This document shows positions 49,848 to 60,009 of a DNA stretch of 64,000 nucleotides, one piece after another. Each line of letters begins with the position of its first letter. Within the stretch, counting starts at the first letter, position 1. The notes under the pieces are model-generated. The model saw nothing but the letters and a program-made list of their open reading frames with translations. It did not search any database and was not told where the DNA came from. A program made the translations under genes and the position numbers. The stretch is from assembly GCA_024349245.1 (NCBI GenBank), contig JALDNG010000437.1, positions 124,001 through 188,000 on the forward strand, given 5' to 3'. The stretch is from Neodontobutis hainanensis. Its lineage: Eukaryota > Chordata > Actinopteri > Gobiiformes > Odontobutidae.

Positions 49848-50399
49848 TTAAAGCGGAAAGACCCAAAATCGTAACAATTTAGAAATTCTTTTATGTGATT
49901 TACCGTTGAAATCGATAAAGTGGGTGCAGTTTCCGCAGATCGCACTTCCGCAGGTTCTACAATGGTGTCTACGTCTCACAAATGTGAACTCTAAATGACA
50001 CGTTTCACATTGTATGGTAGACATATCCCATTGAATAACCTCTTGTTGAAGCTCTCTCAAACTTTTGTTAAATTCATTTTTATTCGTGGATAAATCCCGT
50101 ATTTTGCGTAAACGCAAGATTGCTCTATTTTTGGAGATTGTATTTTCCGCATTGTGTGAACTCCGAAGTTTTTTGAGTGTCTGGGTGTGATTTTTTACAT
50201 ATCCTGACGATTTTAAAGAGAAATATTTTTTTATTGTGGATCTATCGACGATCGACTCCAAGTTGCTCTGTGCGCGATGATTCAGGTTCGAGATTTTAAA
50301 TCGGTTTGACTCTTCCTTTTTACAAAAGGGAAAGTGTGTTTTTAGAGCATCTATACCGTCGAAATCTTCACGACATCCAGGACATATGAATCCTTCCAT
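49848..50399 (-). CDS. RBSN: Rabenosyn-5-like FYVE protein, C-terminally truncated
   Basis: Rabenosyn-5 tethers early endosomes through Rab4/Rab5 and PI3P. This 183-residue frame has its N-terminal layout: a C2H2-type zinc finger (C6, C9, H22, C26), a basic helical linker of about 100 residues, then a FYVE finger with C131, C134, the PI3P-binding RRRHHC (142-147), C150, C155 and C158. The FYVE finger needs eight zinc ligands; only six are here. The last C-x2-C pair and the whole Rab-binding and NPF-rich tail, several hundred residues in animals, are missing. A donor-like GTAAATC at 49898 right after DFNG suggests the gene continues by splicing, but no fitting exon was found in the next 450 bases. 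It is either a 3'-truncated copy or a gene with a distant exon. Start ATG at 50399 is supported by an NRF1-like motif 29 bases upstream. Confidence 0.78.
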   Translation of the reverse strand: MEGFICPGCREDFDGIDALKTHFPFCKKEESNRFKISNLNHRAQSNLESIVDRSTIKKYFSLKSSGYVKNHTQTLKKLRSSHNAENTISKNRAILRLRKIRDLSTNKNEFNKSLRELQQEVIQWDMSTIQCETCHLEFTFVRRRHHCRTCGSAICGNCTHFIDFNGKSHKRISKLLRFWVFPL

Positions 50400-50427
50400 G
50401 TATAAATACTATCTAGTATCAACCGTT

Positions 50428-50441
50428 GACGCATGCGCGCG
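50428..50441 (-). promoter_or_regulatory. NRF1-like promoter motif of the Rabenosyn-like gene
   Basis: GACGCATGCGCGCG contains the palindromic GCATGCGC core of NRF1 sites and sits 29 bases upstream of the start codon at 50399. Such CpG-dense 14-mers are rare in this AT-rich DNA. The role is inferred from position and resemblance. Confidence 0.5.
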
Positions 50442-50449
50442 TTATGGAG

Positions 50450-53134
50450 CTTCACCTTACCATAATAAAGAATATTATGAAATAAGTGAAATTTTTGTTC
50501 AGACTTCCTTCAACGAATTCTTACTAGTGATAGTATATTCATGGATATAACTTTTCAATAGAGTTTAAAATGGTTATTTTATTACAAATAAATGATTATC
50601 CATAAAAATATTACCTTTATTCTACTATACTACCAAGAAAAGTAAATTTTTGTTATTTAACACAAAGATCAATAGATACACGTGTATCAATTTAGACAGA
50701 ATATTGAACTAGTTCAAATGTTGTGCACGTGCGCAGTGAGCCAATTATGGCTCGTATCAATTAGCTTTTTCGTAAAATCCTTGTTTTGTCAAAGTTAGAA
50801 CCATAAAGTTTAAAGGTTCATTTTATTAAATTTTGAGTGCTTTGGCTCTTTCAATAAATCAGGTCTACATTTAGGAAAAAATAAAAAAGCGTCATTTTAA
50901 AAATGAGTAAACTAGTCAAAGTACAAATTAACATGGTTACCTTATAATTCCATTGATAAAATTTCCCCGGTAGATTGCATAAGATTGATTGGTTTTCTTT
51001 GAGTTTTACTGTTCACTTAATTTTAATTCACCGTTGTACAACTTAAGAAAAATTGAATTTTTTATCGTTAAACTTACGGGGTTAAATTTATAGTTTTAAT
51101 ATTTAATGGTATGTTGAAATATTAATTTATTCTGTTTGTTTGGCTCTTTTTAAAAGATTATTGTTTGCTTAAAGTTCATTTTGTTAACCTAATCAACTAT
51201 TTTATTTCAGCATAAAATGGTAAATAGTTTTTAACATACTTGGATCAAGGTAAACATAATTTTGTGTCACCATAATTACAACTGAAAACTTTTTGGCTTA
51301 TTCCTCTTGATTCTCTTAACACATTCTTTAAGCTTAAAAACTCCAATGTTTCTTCGCTCAAACGAGTTATAGAATAATCGTGAATATAAATAAATCTATT
51401 TCACTATGATATCTCACAAAAACAACTCAGAAAATTAGTATACTTTGCGGATTATATGTAAGTTCACGAAAAATTAAAACTTAACAAAAGAATACAAAAT
51501 TTTAAAATAGTAAGCGCACTTGAAAAATAGTGCTGGAAACCGAATCGTTGATAATTTAAATTAATTTCAGCAAAAAGTTACAATTTTACATTAAAGAGAC
51601 CCATATACCATGCTCGGCTGTAGTCGCATATTAGGAGACCGTGAACACTCGCATTTTTGAAGATAGCATGACACTAAAAATACAAACTTATACACATCAT
51701 AATTATTATTTTGGTATCGGCGTTCTCCCGAGTTTGCGTTAATCATTTTATTTCAATTTTGGGGTGTAGATTAATTATTCATCTTAAAACGGAATCCCGC
51801 CTATCGAAAATTTATAAATGGCCGCCTGTTGTGGCTGTATTATACAATTAATACCAAACAATATTTTTTGTTCAGGTTTTTTATCTTTCAGTTTTTGTAT
51901 TTTATTGTCAGTGCCACCATCGTTATGTTTCATTCCGGATGACAAAAACACTTCATGTGTCTGAAATAATTTTCAAAAAATAAAAAACTTGTAACAAAAG
52001 AAAATTGACATCTATATGCATTCTATATAACTACCACCAATCAAAAATATTTTGACGCATGATTTAATGTATCGTTATTCTAACCTCAAAAGGAAGTGTT
52101 TGTGTGGTTCTATCCCATACAATGGTAAGAAACTTTAATATTTAAAGTTACTACATATACAGATGTAATGGAGGAAAAATATCTTAAAACCCCCTCTATA
52201 ATATTTTAAAAATCAATTCTGATAGTAAATCAAATATATGTATGAATCATTTTTAAAGGTCGTAACAGAACAAATTTTACGGTATTTTAGACAAATTATT
52301 CTGTTTGTTGAGCTATATAAAAAATACGTTGCGCGTGCGTGTAATTTTAATCTTGAGAACAAAATTATTAATATTACAACTAAGCACTAATTTTACTTTC
52401 AAGAAAAAAACAAAATCCTTGATTCTGAAATATTTTCTCTTAGATTCTTTTATTGCCTCGAATAGGGTATCATCACATTTAACAAATTTATTTGGTTATA
52501 AACAAATGAAATTTGATGGATGCTTTACAGCAATTTAACGCGTGCGCATAATTTACGGACATTCAATTAATGAGAAAAATACAATTCCTACTATCAACCC
52601 TTCATATTACCTAATTTTTGCTCTGAGAAACTTGAAATGTTTAACTGTTTAAAAATTTAAAATATTGCATACCAAAGTAGATAAAGTTTATTATCCAAAA
52701 AATTATTGTGAGAATATCCATTTCACTTTAAGATTCACAAGCCACTGAAAGTGGAGCTTTTGTGTTTGTACCCGATAAAACACCGCCTACTATTGAACTA
52801 ACATTACTAATACCGGGAAAAAATTAGAGTGATCATAAATGGATAAAACAGAGAAAAATACTATTTCATCAAGTATAATGGATTTTAGAAATTTAGCAAC
52901 GCCGCCCTGTTTCAAATATATACATGCGGACTTAATCAAACAACTCAAAAAAAATTCATAAAAACAAGACGGTTATGAACGATAATCTCAATTTCCTGGA
53001 CGTTTTATTGTTATATTCTTAAGAAAAACCATTATATCTTGACAGATGGGAAAAATGAAGTTCTTGTAAAATTCAAACGTTTCAAACCTAATGAAAAACA
53101 TGAAAATAGAAGTAGACATAAACAGCTATAAAAA
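50450..53134. other. AT-rich intergenic DNA with three CpG motifs
   Basis: No confident gene. NRF1-like motifs occur at 50722-50738 (TGTGCACGTGCGCAGTG, sharing its core with 22680), 52328-52342 (GTTGCGCGTGCGTGT) and 52538-52549. The frame 52305-52538 between the last two is hydrophobic and poorly balanced, so I do not call it. Nothing else seen. Confidence 0.5.
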
Positions 53135-54685
53135 TTACGGTATATTAGGACTATTTTTCACACGTAAAACTACGGGAGCGGAAGAACATGGTAGAATACC
53201 TAATTCTGTAAAGATTGCAGTCACGAATTTAGGCTGGATCACATCATAGTACAGATTTACAAATGTAATATTTGGGTTCTTCTTCCACTGAGTGATAACA
53301 TCCGAATTATGCCAACTCACATCAATGATATCATCTGGGTCCCCAAGTTCGTTGTAAACAAAAGCATCGGTCTGAGCGCGCTCGGTGAAATTGTATGTTT
53401 CGCAACAAACTAAAACGGGAATATTGAAATAATGGCCCATGGTAGAAACCATTGCTGATCCTATAGAACATAAAGCTGCCCCATTGTAGAACAGGGATTG
53501 GGCGGGTATTAAAATTTTTGTCACATAAGACATAACCAAAGACAAAGCGTTTTGTCTTACATAACAACACTTGACACCCGCTTTGATGAGCAAATCAAGC
53601 ATTCGAAGGCCTATTTCAAGAAAATAAAAACCTTCAAACCTTGGGGGATAGTCGACAATGACCACTTTTATTCGCTTGTTTTCGTTGGATGCATCAATCA
53701 GCCCTTGCAGGATTACCTCAGAACTATTTATAATACAATTCAAACAATGAGCAAGTCAAAACGTAGTCGTCGTCCGCAAGTCTCTGGGCTATTAAAGACG
53801 ATATAGTATCGCCTGCCAAGAAAATACGCTCGTTAAGAAACTCGTCCAGAAACCGATGAAGGTGAGACTTCATGTCGCTTTCTGTCATCGCATGAGTTTC
53901 ATTAAACCTTTCTTTGAACAATTTTATCACAGTTGCCATTCCAGTAGAATTTGGTCTACATTCAGAAAGAAAACTATGTCAACATTTCTCATACGTCAAA
54001 GAAGGACTGAGGCGAGATTCGAAATCCCTGGAAAAGTTATCAAGAACAGGGGAAACGTAATCATCGACAAACTAAGGCATCAAGAAAACACGAACAGCTT
54101 TTAAGCAATAAATCAAATGAACACTTCTGGTGTGATGCGAAAAAATAATGTTTTCCGCACATTTTAAACCAAAAGCAACGAAAGCCGGATGGATCAAAGA
54201 ATTCACAAGACTTTAATAATCAAATATATCAAACCCGATAGTTTCGCCCATGTTTATACCTCGTTCCATTTGGACCAGATGAGAAAAGAGTGGCATCTTT
54301 GGCTTAGATTCAGTGCGTTTCGGAATCTATTGAGATGACAGCAATCATTACTTTAAGCTTAGACAATCTCGAAGCGTATTTCTTTTGAGTTTTTTGGTCA
54401 TCTACAACCATGCTATGAGGAATGGGATTGACTCTTGCAATAGGGGTTGAACGACCTGGACTTATGGAATCTCGTTTTCTATCTTCTATTAAATATAAAT
54501 AAAAACGCTTATTTTGATTTTTGTTTAACTCCATATTCATAGTATTAGTGTTAGGACTCAACAACTAATTATAAAGCAATATTTACCTCAGTGCCTTGAA
54601 CATTTAAGATGTTGGTATTATTTGCTTTATTGAACTGTTCTTTGGCTTGAGTTAATACGTTTTTTATTGGTGGTGGTTTTTGCAT
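53135..54685 (-). CDS. EIF2B4: Translation initiation factor eIF2B subunit delta
   Basis: Regulatory subunit of eIF2B, the GTP-exchange factor for eIF2 and sensor of eIF2-alpha phosphorylation. 456 residues (human about 523, the difference being in the N-terminal tail). Nine exons: 54685-54587, 54564-54507, 54485-54352, 54326-54235, 54210-54096, 54071-53995, 53973-53746, 53723-53632, 53610-53135. The eight introns are 22, 21, 25, 24, 24, 21, 22 and 21 nt, all GT-AG and all in phase. After a Lys-rich N-terminus come VDD and MPLFSHL, then IHPAFV, LTFLSECRPNSTG, FLNERIFLAG, IPVLVCCETYNF, QTDAFVYNELGDPDD and the C-terminal ILPCSSAPVVLRVK, all hallmark eIF2B-delta segments in order. No frameshift or premature stop remains after splicing, so the gene is intact. 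Start ATG at 54685 has an in-frame TAA upstream and an NRF1-like motif 32 bases away. Confidence 0.97.
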
Positions 54686-54716
54686 CGAGTTAAGCAATAA
54701 ATTTTACCGACTACTA

Positions 54717-54732
54717 AGCGTGCGCGATACGC
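54717..54732 (-). promoter_or_regulatory. NRF1-like promoter motif of eIF2B-delta
   Basis: AGCGTGCGCGATACGC, a CpG-dense NRF1-like motif 32 bases upstream of the eIF2B-delta start codon. It is the best-supported case of this motif class because the gene itself is certain. Confidence 0.5.
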
Positions 54733-56680
54733 AATATCTCAAGAAACTTACGAATGTCATTCATTTGCCGTTAATTTTATCAGAAACTCACATTCTTTCT
54801 TAAAACTAGTTTATAACTAATTTTTGTATATCTTGTCTGTCAATTTTCAAACGAATAATGATCATTCTCGTTTTAAACAACGCTTCAAATCAAACATTCA
54901 ATATTTTTATTAAGTTAAAAATGTATCTAGCTTTACTCTTGATAATGTTACAAATTATCCCAGCACGAATATTCACATACAGTTTTTAAAAGATGTTTAG
55001 AAGGAAAATTTAACTTCAATACTGAAAATATAGTATTAGATTTGTAAATAAATGATAACGATTTTTTTTCAAAACATTCTGATATATTATGTCACAATAG
55101 GTTAAAGAAAATTTTTTTGATCAATAGTTTTCTAAACAAGATCTTTGCAAAATAAATCAAGCCTTGAAGAGATTAAAAGATTTTTAAAAGATAATTGTTC
55201 GAGATGTTTCGGAAGACTTCATATTTCTGATTCATAATGATTTTCCTAAAGTTTTTTTATGTCAAAACGTTTTAAACAACTATCAATCGGTACATTATTA
55301 AATGTTTTAAGGTTATTATTATCAGAAATGAACTTTAAAAATTTACCTGATCAGGTCTAATACACAATCAACCATCATTTGATTATTTTTTGATTTATTT
55401 ATTTCGTATTTATAAGTGAATGCTTCTTTCAATAGTTTTTTTTTGACGGTTATAAGGAATACTTGAATATAAGGGTTACCTTTATCGTTATTTGTTGTAT
55501 TTATTTCCATGTTTCTAAATATATTAAATATTCATGATATTAAACTAAATGTGCTAGAAATATCTAATTATGAAGTTTTGCTAAAATTGGCCACTTTAAT
55601 CATTCTTGAAATACGAGATAAATTTTTATCACTGTGGCAGTTGATTTAAGTTAATAACGTTCAAAAATGTGATGATCTACACAATTCTAAATATCTTTTA
55701 GTATTTAAGAGCATCTCAGGTATCGTAGGAATTACCTTATCTCCTTCAATTCACATTTCAAGGCATAAAAAATAACTGTAGAATGAACTTACGACAAATC
55801 GTCTATATAAATTCAAAATACTTTCATCTGGGTTTGAAAAATTTCTTAAAGTTCGTACAGTGGTGGACCCTGATCTATCAAACATGTGAAAAGTTTTTTA
55901 TGAGAGACGATAGTAAACCAACTTCCGCTTTAAGATAAAATACTCTTCACAAAATTATTTTTACAGAAAATGTTTATCAATTGTTAAGAATTTAATTTTT
56001 CGAAGATTCAAAAACCTGCGCACAAATACTTATAAAATGTCCTGATTTTCTTTTGATTGATATACGCTCACAATTCATATTATTAATTTTTTAGAGTTAA
56101 ATATATGATCGCGCTTTTTTCCATTCGTTTTATGAATTCGCACACAAGTATTTTATTGAATTTGTTTTTAAAGCATTGGTAATTCCCTTATTAGGCGTTT
56201 GGTTTCGGTTGTGGGTATTTTCCAATTCTCTTATATCACTTATTCAAGCATCATTCATTTCATACCTTTTCGAACAGTTTTTTCTGTGGTAAATTAAGAA
56301 CTTGAAACATTATTTGAATAGCTTTAAAATGATTCGAGTATTAATTTTAAACGTTCTTAATGGAATGATAGATGTCATTCGGGATCGACAAATAGCGAGT
56401 ATTACATTCCGATTATTTTTAAAACCTCCACGTGGATCTATTATCATTGGTTAAACTTTACTCTTCTAACTTCTAAAAGAATTATATCCATAGATTTATT
56501 TCGAATATTTCATTAATATTGGTTAATGTTTGTGGTTTTAACAAAAGCTTTCCAAGATGCAACTCCAATTTTTAATTACTGGTGTAAATTTTTCATCTGA
56601 TTATGTCTTTTCGTTCAGTAGAAAACTCTATCTTAAAAGACACTTTTTGTTAATGACTAACTTTTGATATATAACAACAG

Positions 56681-56753
56681 CTCGTCAGGAAGTCTTCATT
56701 GAATGTAACATTATGGAAATGCTCAAAATAATTAAATATTTTTCTTAAAAGAG
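56681..56753. repeat. Direct repeat copy 1 (about 70 bp)
   Basis: Begins CTCGTCAGGAAGTCTTC and ends ATTAAATATTTTTC. It matches 56904-56972 over its length with a few substitutions and a short insertion. The flanks differ, so it is a bounded duplication rather than part of a longer one. Confidence 0.7.
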
Positions 56754-56903
56754 ATTGTCGTTGAGGATTGAAACATGTTTGATAATATATGCAAAGTAGT
56801 TAATACTGCACCAAACTCTATACTTAAGATCACTATTTTATTTGTAAACTGCTATTTCGCATCCACTCGACATTATTCACAATTTTATTTTACTGAAACC
56901 TAG

Positions 56904-56972
56904 CTTCGTGAGGAAGTCTTCAATGTTGAATGTAACATTTTCAGAAATGCTCAAAATAATTAAATATTTTTC
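56904..56972. repeat. Direct repeat copy 2 (about 70 bp)
   Basis: Second copy of the 56681 segment, about 220 bases downstream in the same orientation. Shared blocks include AGGAAGTCTTCA, TTGAATGTAACATT and AAATGCTCAAAATAATTAAA. It may be a short dispersed repeat or a local duplication. Confidence 0.7.
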
Positions 56973-59297
56973 GTGCTTTTAATTCAAATAAGCGAGTGCA
57001 ATTTAAGAACAAAAGATGCGAATGAACGGTCATGAGCGAATTTCAACCTATGATTAATGATGCAAAACAACAGATATGTCACAAGCATCGTGTTTAATGA
57101 TAAGACTTATGATTCAATTTCTCACGAAACGCGTTTCTCTATTTTTGATTTTTCTCAAGAATTCACTCCTATTTTGGTTTCATGAATTTACTGCAAATGC
57201 TTAAGGTAGAAACTAAAGCCTCAATGTAATTTAGGTTCAATAGTTTGTGGTTTAAAATATTGCGTTTTTGGAAAATGGTTGCGTTCTGAAAATTAGAATG
57301 TATATTTGCAAAAAATAAGATAAACTTATACACCAAAGTTCAACCCAATCATTTCTTGTTTAATATAAAATAAAAATAGGAAAAGGAGAATAATTTTCTT
57401 GTAAATCGCAAGTTCTTTTTAAAAAGGAAATCTGCAAAAAGGCGGTATCAGCTAACAAATTGTGAAAGAAGTTTGAGATTAACGAGAGTAGAGTTTCAAA
57501 TCTGAAAGCCAACTCACATTTTCCTTGTGAATTAATTTTTCTTATAATTAAATATTTATTTAAGTTTTTCCTATTATTTCAACCATTATATTTTAAACTT
57601 TGTTTTAGCATCAAATATGCGCAGGCCATTACAGACAGATATAGAAAACCGTTTACCATTGATTCATTGATGCCCCTAAATTCAAATATATTGAAAATGA
57701 AGAACGTCAATTTTGATTAATAATATGTCAGACTTGATCACTACTTGATAACTACACCATTTTACTCAGGCAATGAGCGATTCAGGGCTGTTTCAAATAT
57801 ACTTGAATAGTGACTGCGCGTGCGATATAATTTTAAGCGCATTTGTAAAATACTCAAATAATTACAAGATAGACTTCCTCAAATTTAAGAAATGATCTCC
57901 ATTATAAATGGTCGATTTCAAACATATAACTTCAGAAGTTTTGATTTTGCTCTTTTTTTTCAACCAATGTTGTCTACAAAAACTAATTAGCTAATTTTTC
58001 AAACCATTTTATTTGTCGATTTCAGTAAATTTCATTTCATTTCTCAAGATGGATCGACCTAAAATTGAGATATTTTGTAAATTTTCAGTCTTGTTTATTC
58101 ATAATGGATGGTTATATGTGGTGTTATATTTCAACGCATGACAAATTCTTATTTTTTCAACAAAAGTGGCTTAATTCGTGGCGCGAAAGGTAGTTAAATT
58201 GAAAATCCTCCAAAAAACTACACTCTGGAAAGAAGCTAACCTAACTAAATCAGCTTTCCAAAACAAATTTTGCTGAACCATCTTATCAATGTTAAGAAAG
58301 TATGTTCCTATAAAATTTCAAAGGTAGAAGTGCTGCTCAAATTATCTGTTTGATCTGATGAATGAAAACACCCTGTGTTAATACAAGCGCCATTTTAACG
58401 TTGTTTTTTGGTCTAAATATGCAAACACTTCCCATTCTTTTCAATCGCGGCGTAATGCCTGTAAAATGAAAATTATAGTGTGATGAGGAATAGATAAAAG
58501 ATAGATGAATCGTATGTGCATTAACATGTGTTCATACAATGACTCGTCGCCATGCTTGCGGAATTAATCGATTGTTTTCGTGTAGGATTTGAGAAATTTT
58601 TGTGTGAATTCCTCACTTCAACAGAAACAACTCTTTAATGAACAAAAGTTGTAATTTATTCGAGTAATTATCGATTCAAGTCGAGGTTATCATCAGTTTT
58701 CACGAAAATTTCGAAGGAGAAGAAGATGTTAAAATCTATTTTTCTTCCAAGTAGGCCTGAAGATTTCTTCCCAAGACATGAGGATTTACATCTTCCCAAA
58801 GAACTAGTGCCGCTTGGCTAAGGCTACCCTCATGGGAAGTGTTGAGATTGAGGTTTTTTTATGATTGCGAGTTTCACACTTTTCTACACCAGATGTTTTT
58901 ATCTTGAAGAAGATACCGAACTGAAAACCTCAAAACGTAGAGACTTATGGAATAACGTACTTGTGCGAAAATTCCTTCTGAAGACTTCATGATAGCTTTG
59001 ACTCATCCTCGTTATTCAAAAGGATTTAAGCCCTCGATATACCAACTAGGATGAAATTCTTCAAACTAAAAGCCTCCCACATTATATGCATGGATCGATT
59101 CTTGTTCTCTATTGATTTTATTTCTATTTATTCCCACATATCGCTGACTGAAAACTATTCACCACAAGGGGTGAAATAATAATATGTTTGCAAACTAATA
59201 ACGCTATGGATGAATCAGAGAATCTGTGATCGTTGGCATTCACATTTTTTATACTTTGAGAAAATTTAATCTTGATTTTTAAATATCTTATTTATAT

Positions 59298-59585
59298 ATG
59301 AAGAATAAAAGGACCAGGCAACAGACGACTGTTACTCAGACGGACAATAAAAGTCACATCTTCCATACTATCAAACCTAAACTTCGTAAAATCAGATATT
59401 CTCTTGTTTACTTCCAACGTTACAAACTGTCGATATTAAAACTTTCAAATCGCTTTTTCCTCAAACATCATTCAATTAGCAATACGATCTGGGAAGTGTG
59501 CTGTTTTGCCCATCATCCTCTAGATACCCTCGGCCAAGCACCACTAAAGAATAATGTACCAAGAATAAACTTAAAAAACAAATGA
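59298..59585 (+). CDS. Candidate basic protein (95 aa), unknown
   Basis: Unrecognised. A single open frame with ATG at 59298 and TGA at 59583. Strongly basic, N-terminus KNKRTRQQTTVTQTDNKSH, later IWEVCCFAHHPLDTLGQAPL. No membrane span, signal peptide or known motif. It converges on the minus-strand frame that ends at 59598. It is longer and better balanced than most chance frames here, but has no promoter motif. Confidence 0.33.
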   Translation: MKNKRTRQQTTVTQTDNKSHIFHTIKPKLRKIRYSLVYFQRYKLSILKLSNRFFLKHHSISNTIWEVCCFAHHPLDTLGQAPLKNNVPRINLKNK

Positions 59586-59597
59586 CGAAATACTTTC

Positions 59598-60002
59598 TTA
59601 TGGTATTATTCCAAAGTCTATATAACAGTGAACCCTTCGAGTAGCGACGATGTAGAAAAGGATGGGCTCATAAGTGTTCGGGAGAAATATCGTAGACTTA
59701 AGTTTCAAATAAAGATTTGTGCCAAACCTAATCCCAAAATAAATGATAATTTTTGACATGCGTAGTGGTTCAAAATATTTCTCAAAATCGACAAGGTACC
59801 TGGATTGGAGGGTACCATAATAACTTAAGATAAATGCTAGAAAGATTCTCAAATCTCCTTTACTGTCCACAATTTCAAGATAATATTTTTCGGCTGGTAA
59901 ATGCCCCGGCCATTTTAAGGGAAAGGTCGGCAATATTTTCGGGTTTATAATCAAAAGTGGGTTCTTACATACTTCGACGACATTATCTTTTTCGTCGCTC
60001 AA
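59598..60002 (-). CDS. Candidate gene, unknown product (about 134 codons)
   Basis: Unrecognised. Long minus-strand open frame with a well-balanced first half (PTFPLKWPGHLPAEKYYLEI; VDFEKYFEPLRMSKI). No ATG fits the 5' end: in-frame TGA lies four codons before 60002 and the frame opens at TTG, so an upstream exon or a splice is expected. A 27-nt GT-AG segment that is a multiple of three lies just after YLEIVD (about 59867-59841) and may be an intron. The second half is more hydrophobic and less certain. Confidence 0.42.
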   Translation of the reverse strand: MSDEKDNVVEVCKNPLLIINPKILPTFPLKWPGHLPAEKYYLEIVDSKGDLRIFLAFILSYYGTLQSRYLVDFEKYFEPLRMSKIIIYFGIRFGTNLYLKLKSTIFLPNTYEPILFYIVATRRVHCYIDFGIIP

Positions 60003-60009
60003 TTGAAAA

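Larger units (their letters stand above)
54740..59297. other. AT-rich intergenic region with a duplicated 70-bp segment
   Basis: No confident gene. Notable items: the direct repeat at 56681/56904 (listed separately), an NRF1-like motif at 57813-57826 followed by a 32-codon plus-strand frame from about 57891, and CGCCATTTT at 58388-58396. A less AT-rich plus-strand fragment at 58663-58821 reads SRPEDFFPRHEDLHLPKELV before TAA. That fragment is protein-like but unassigned. Confidence 0.4.

Noticed and set aside
52305..52538. Plus-strand frame between two NRF1-like motifs
   Set aside because: It begins upstream of the first motif and is a Leu/Ile/Phe/Lys run without a balanced segment.
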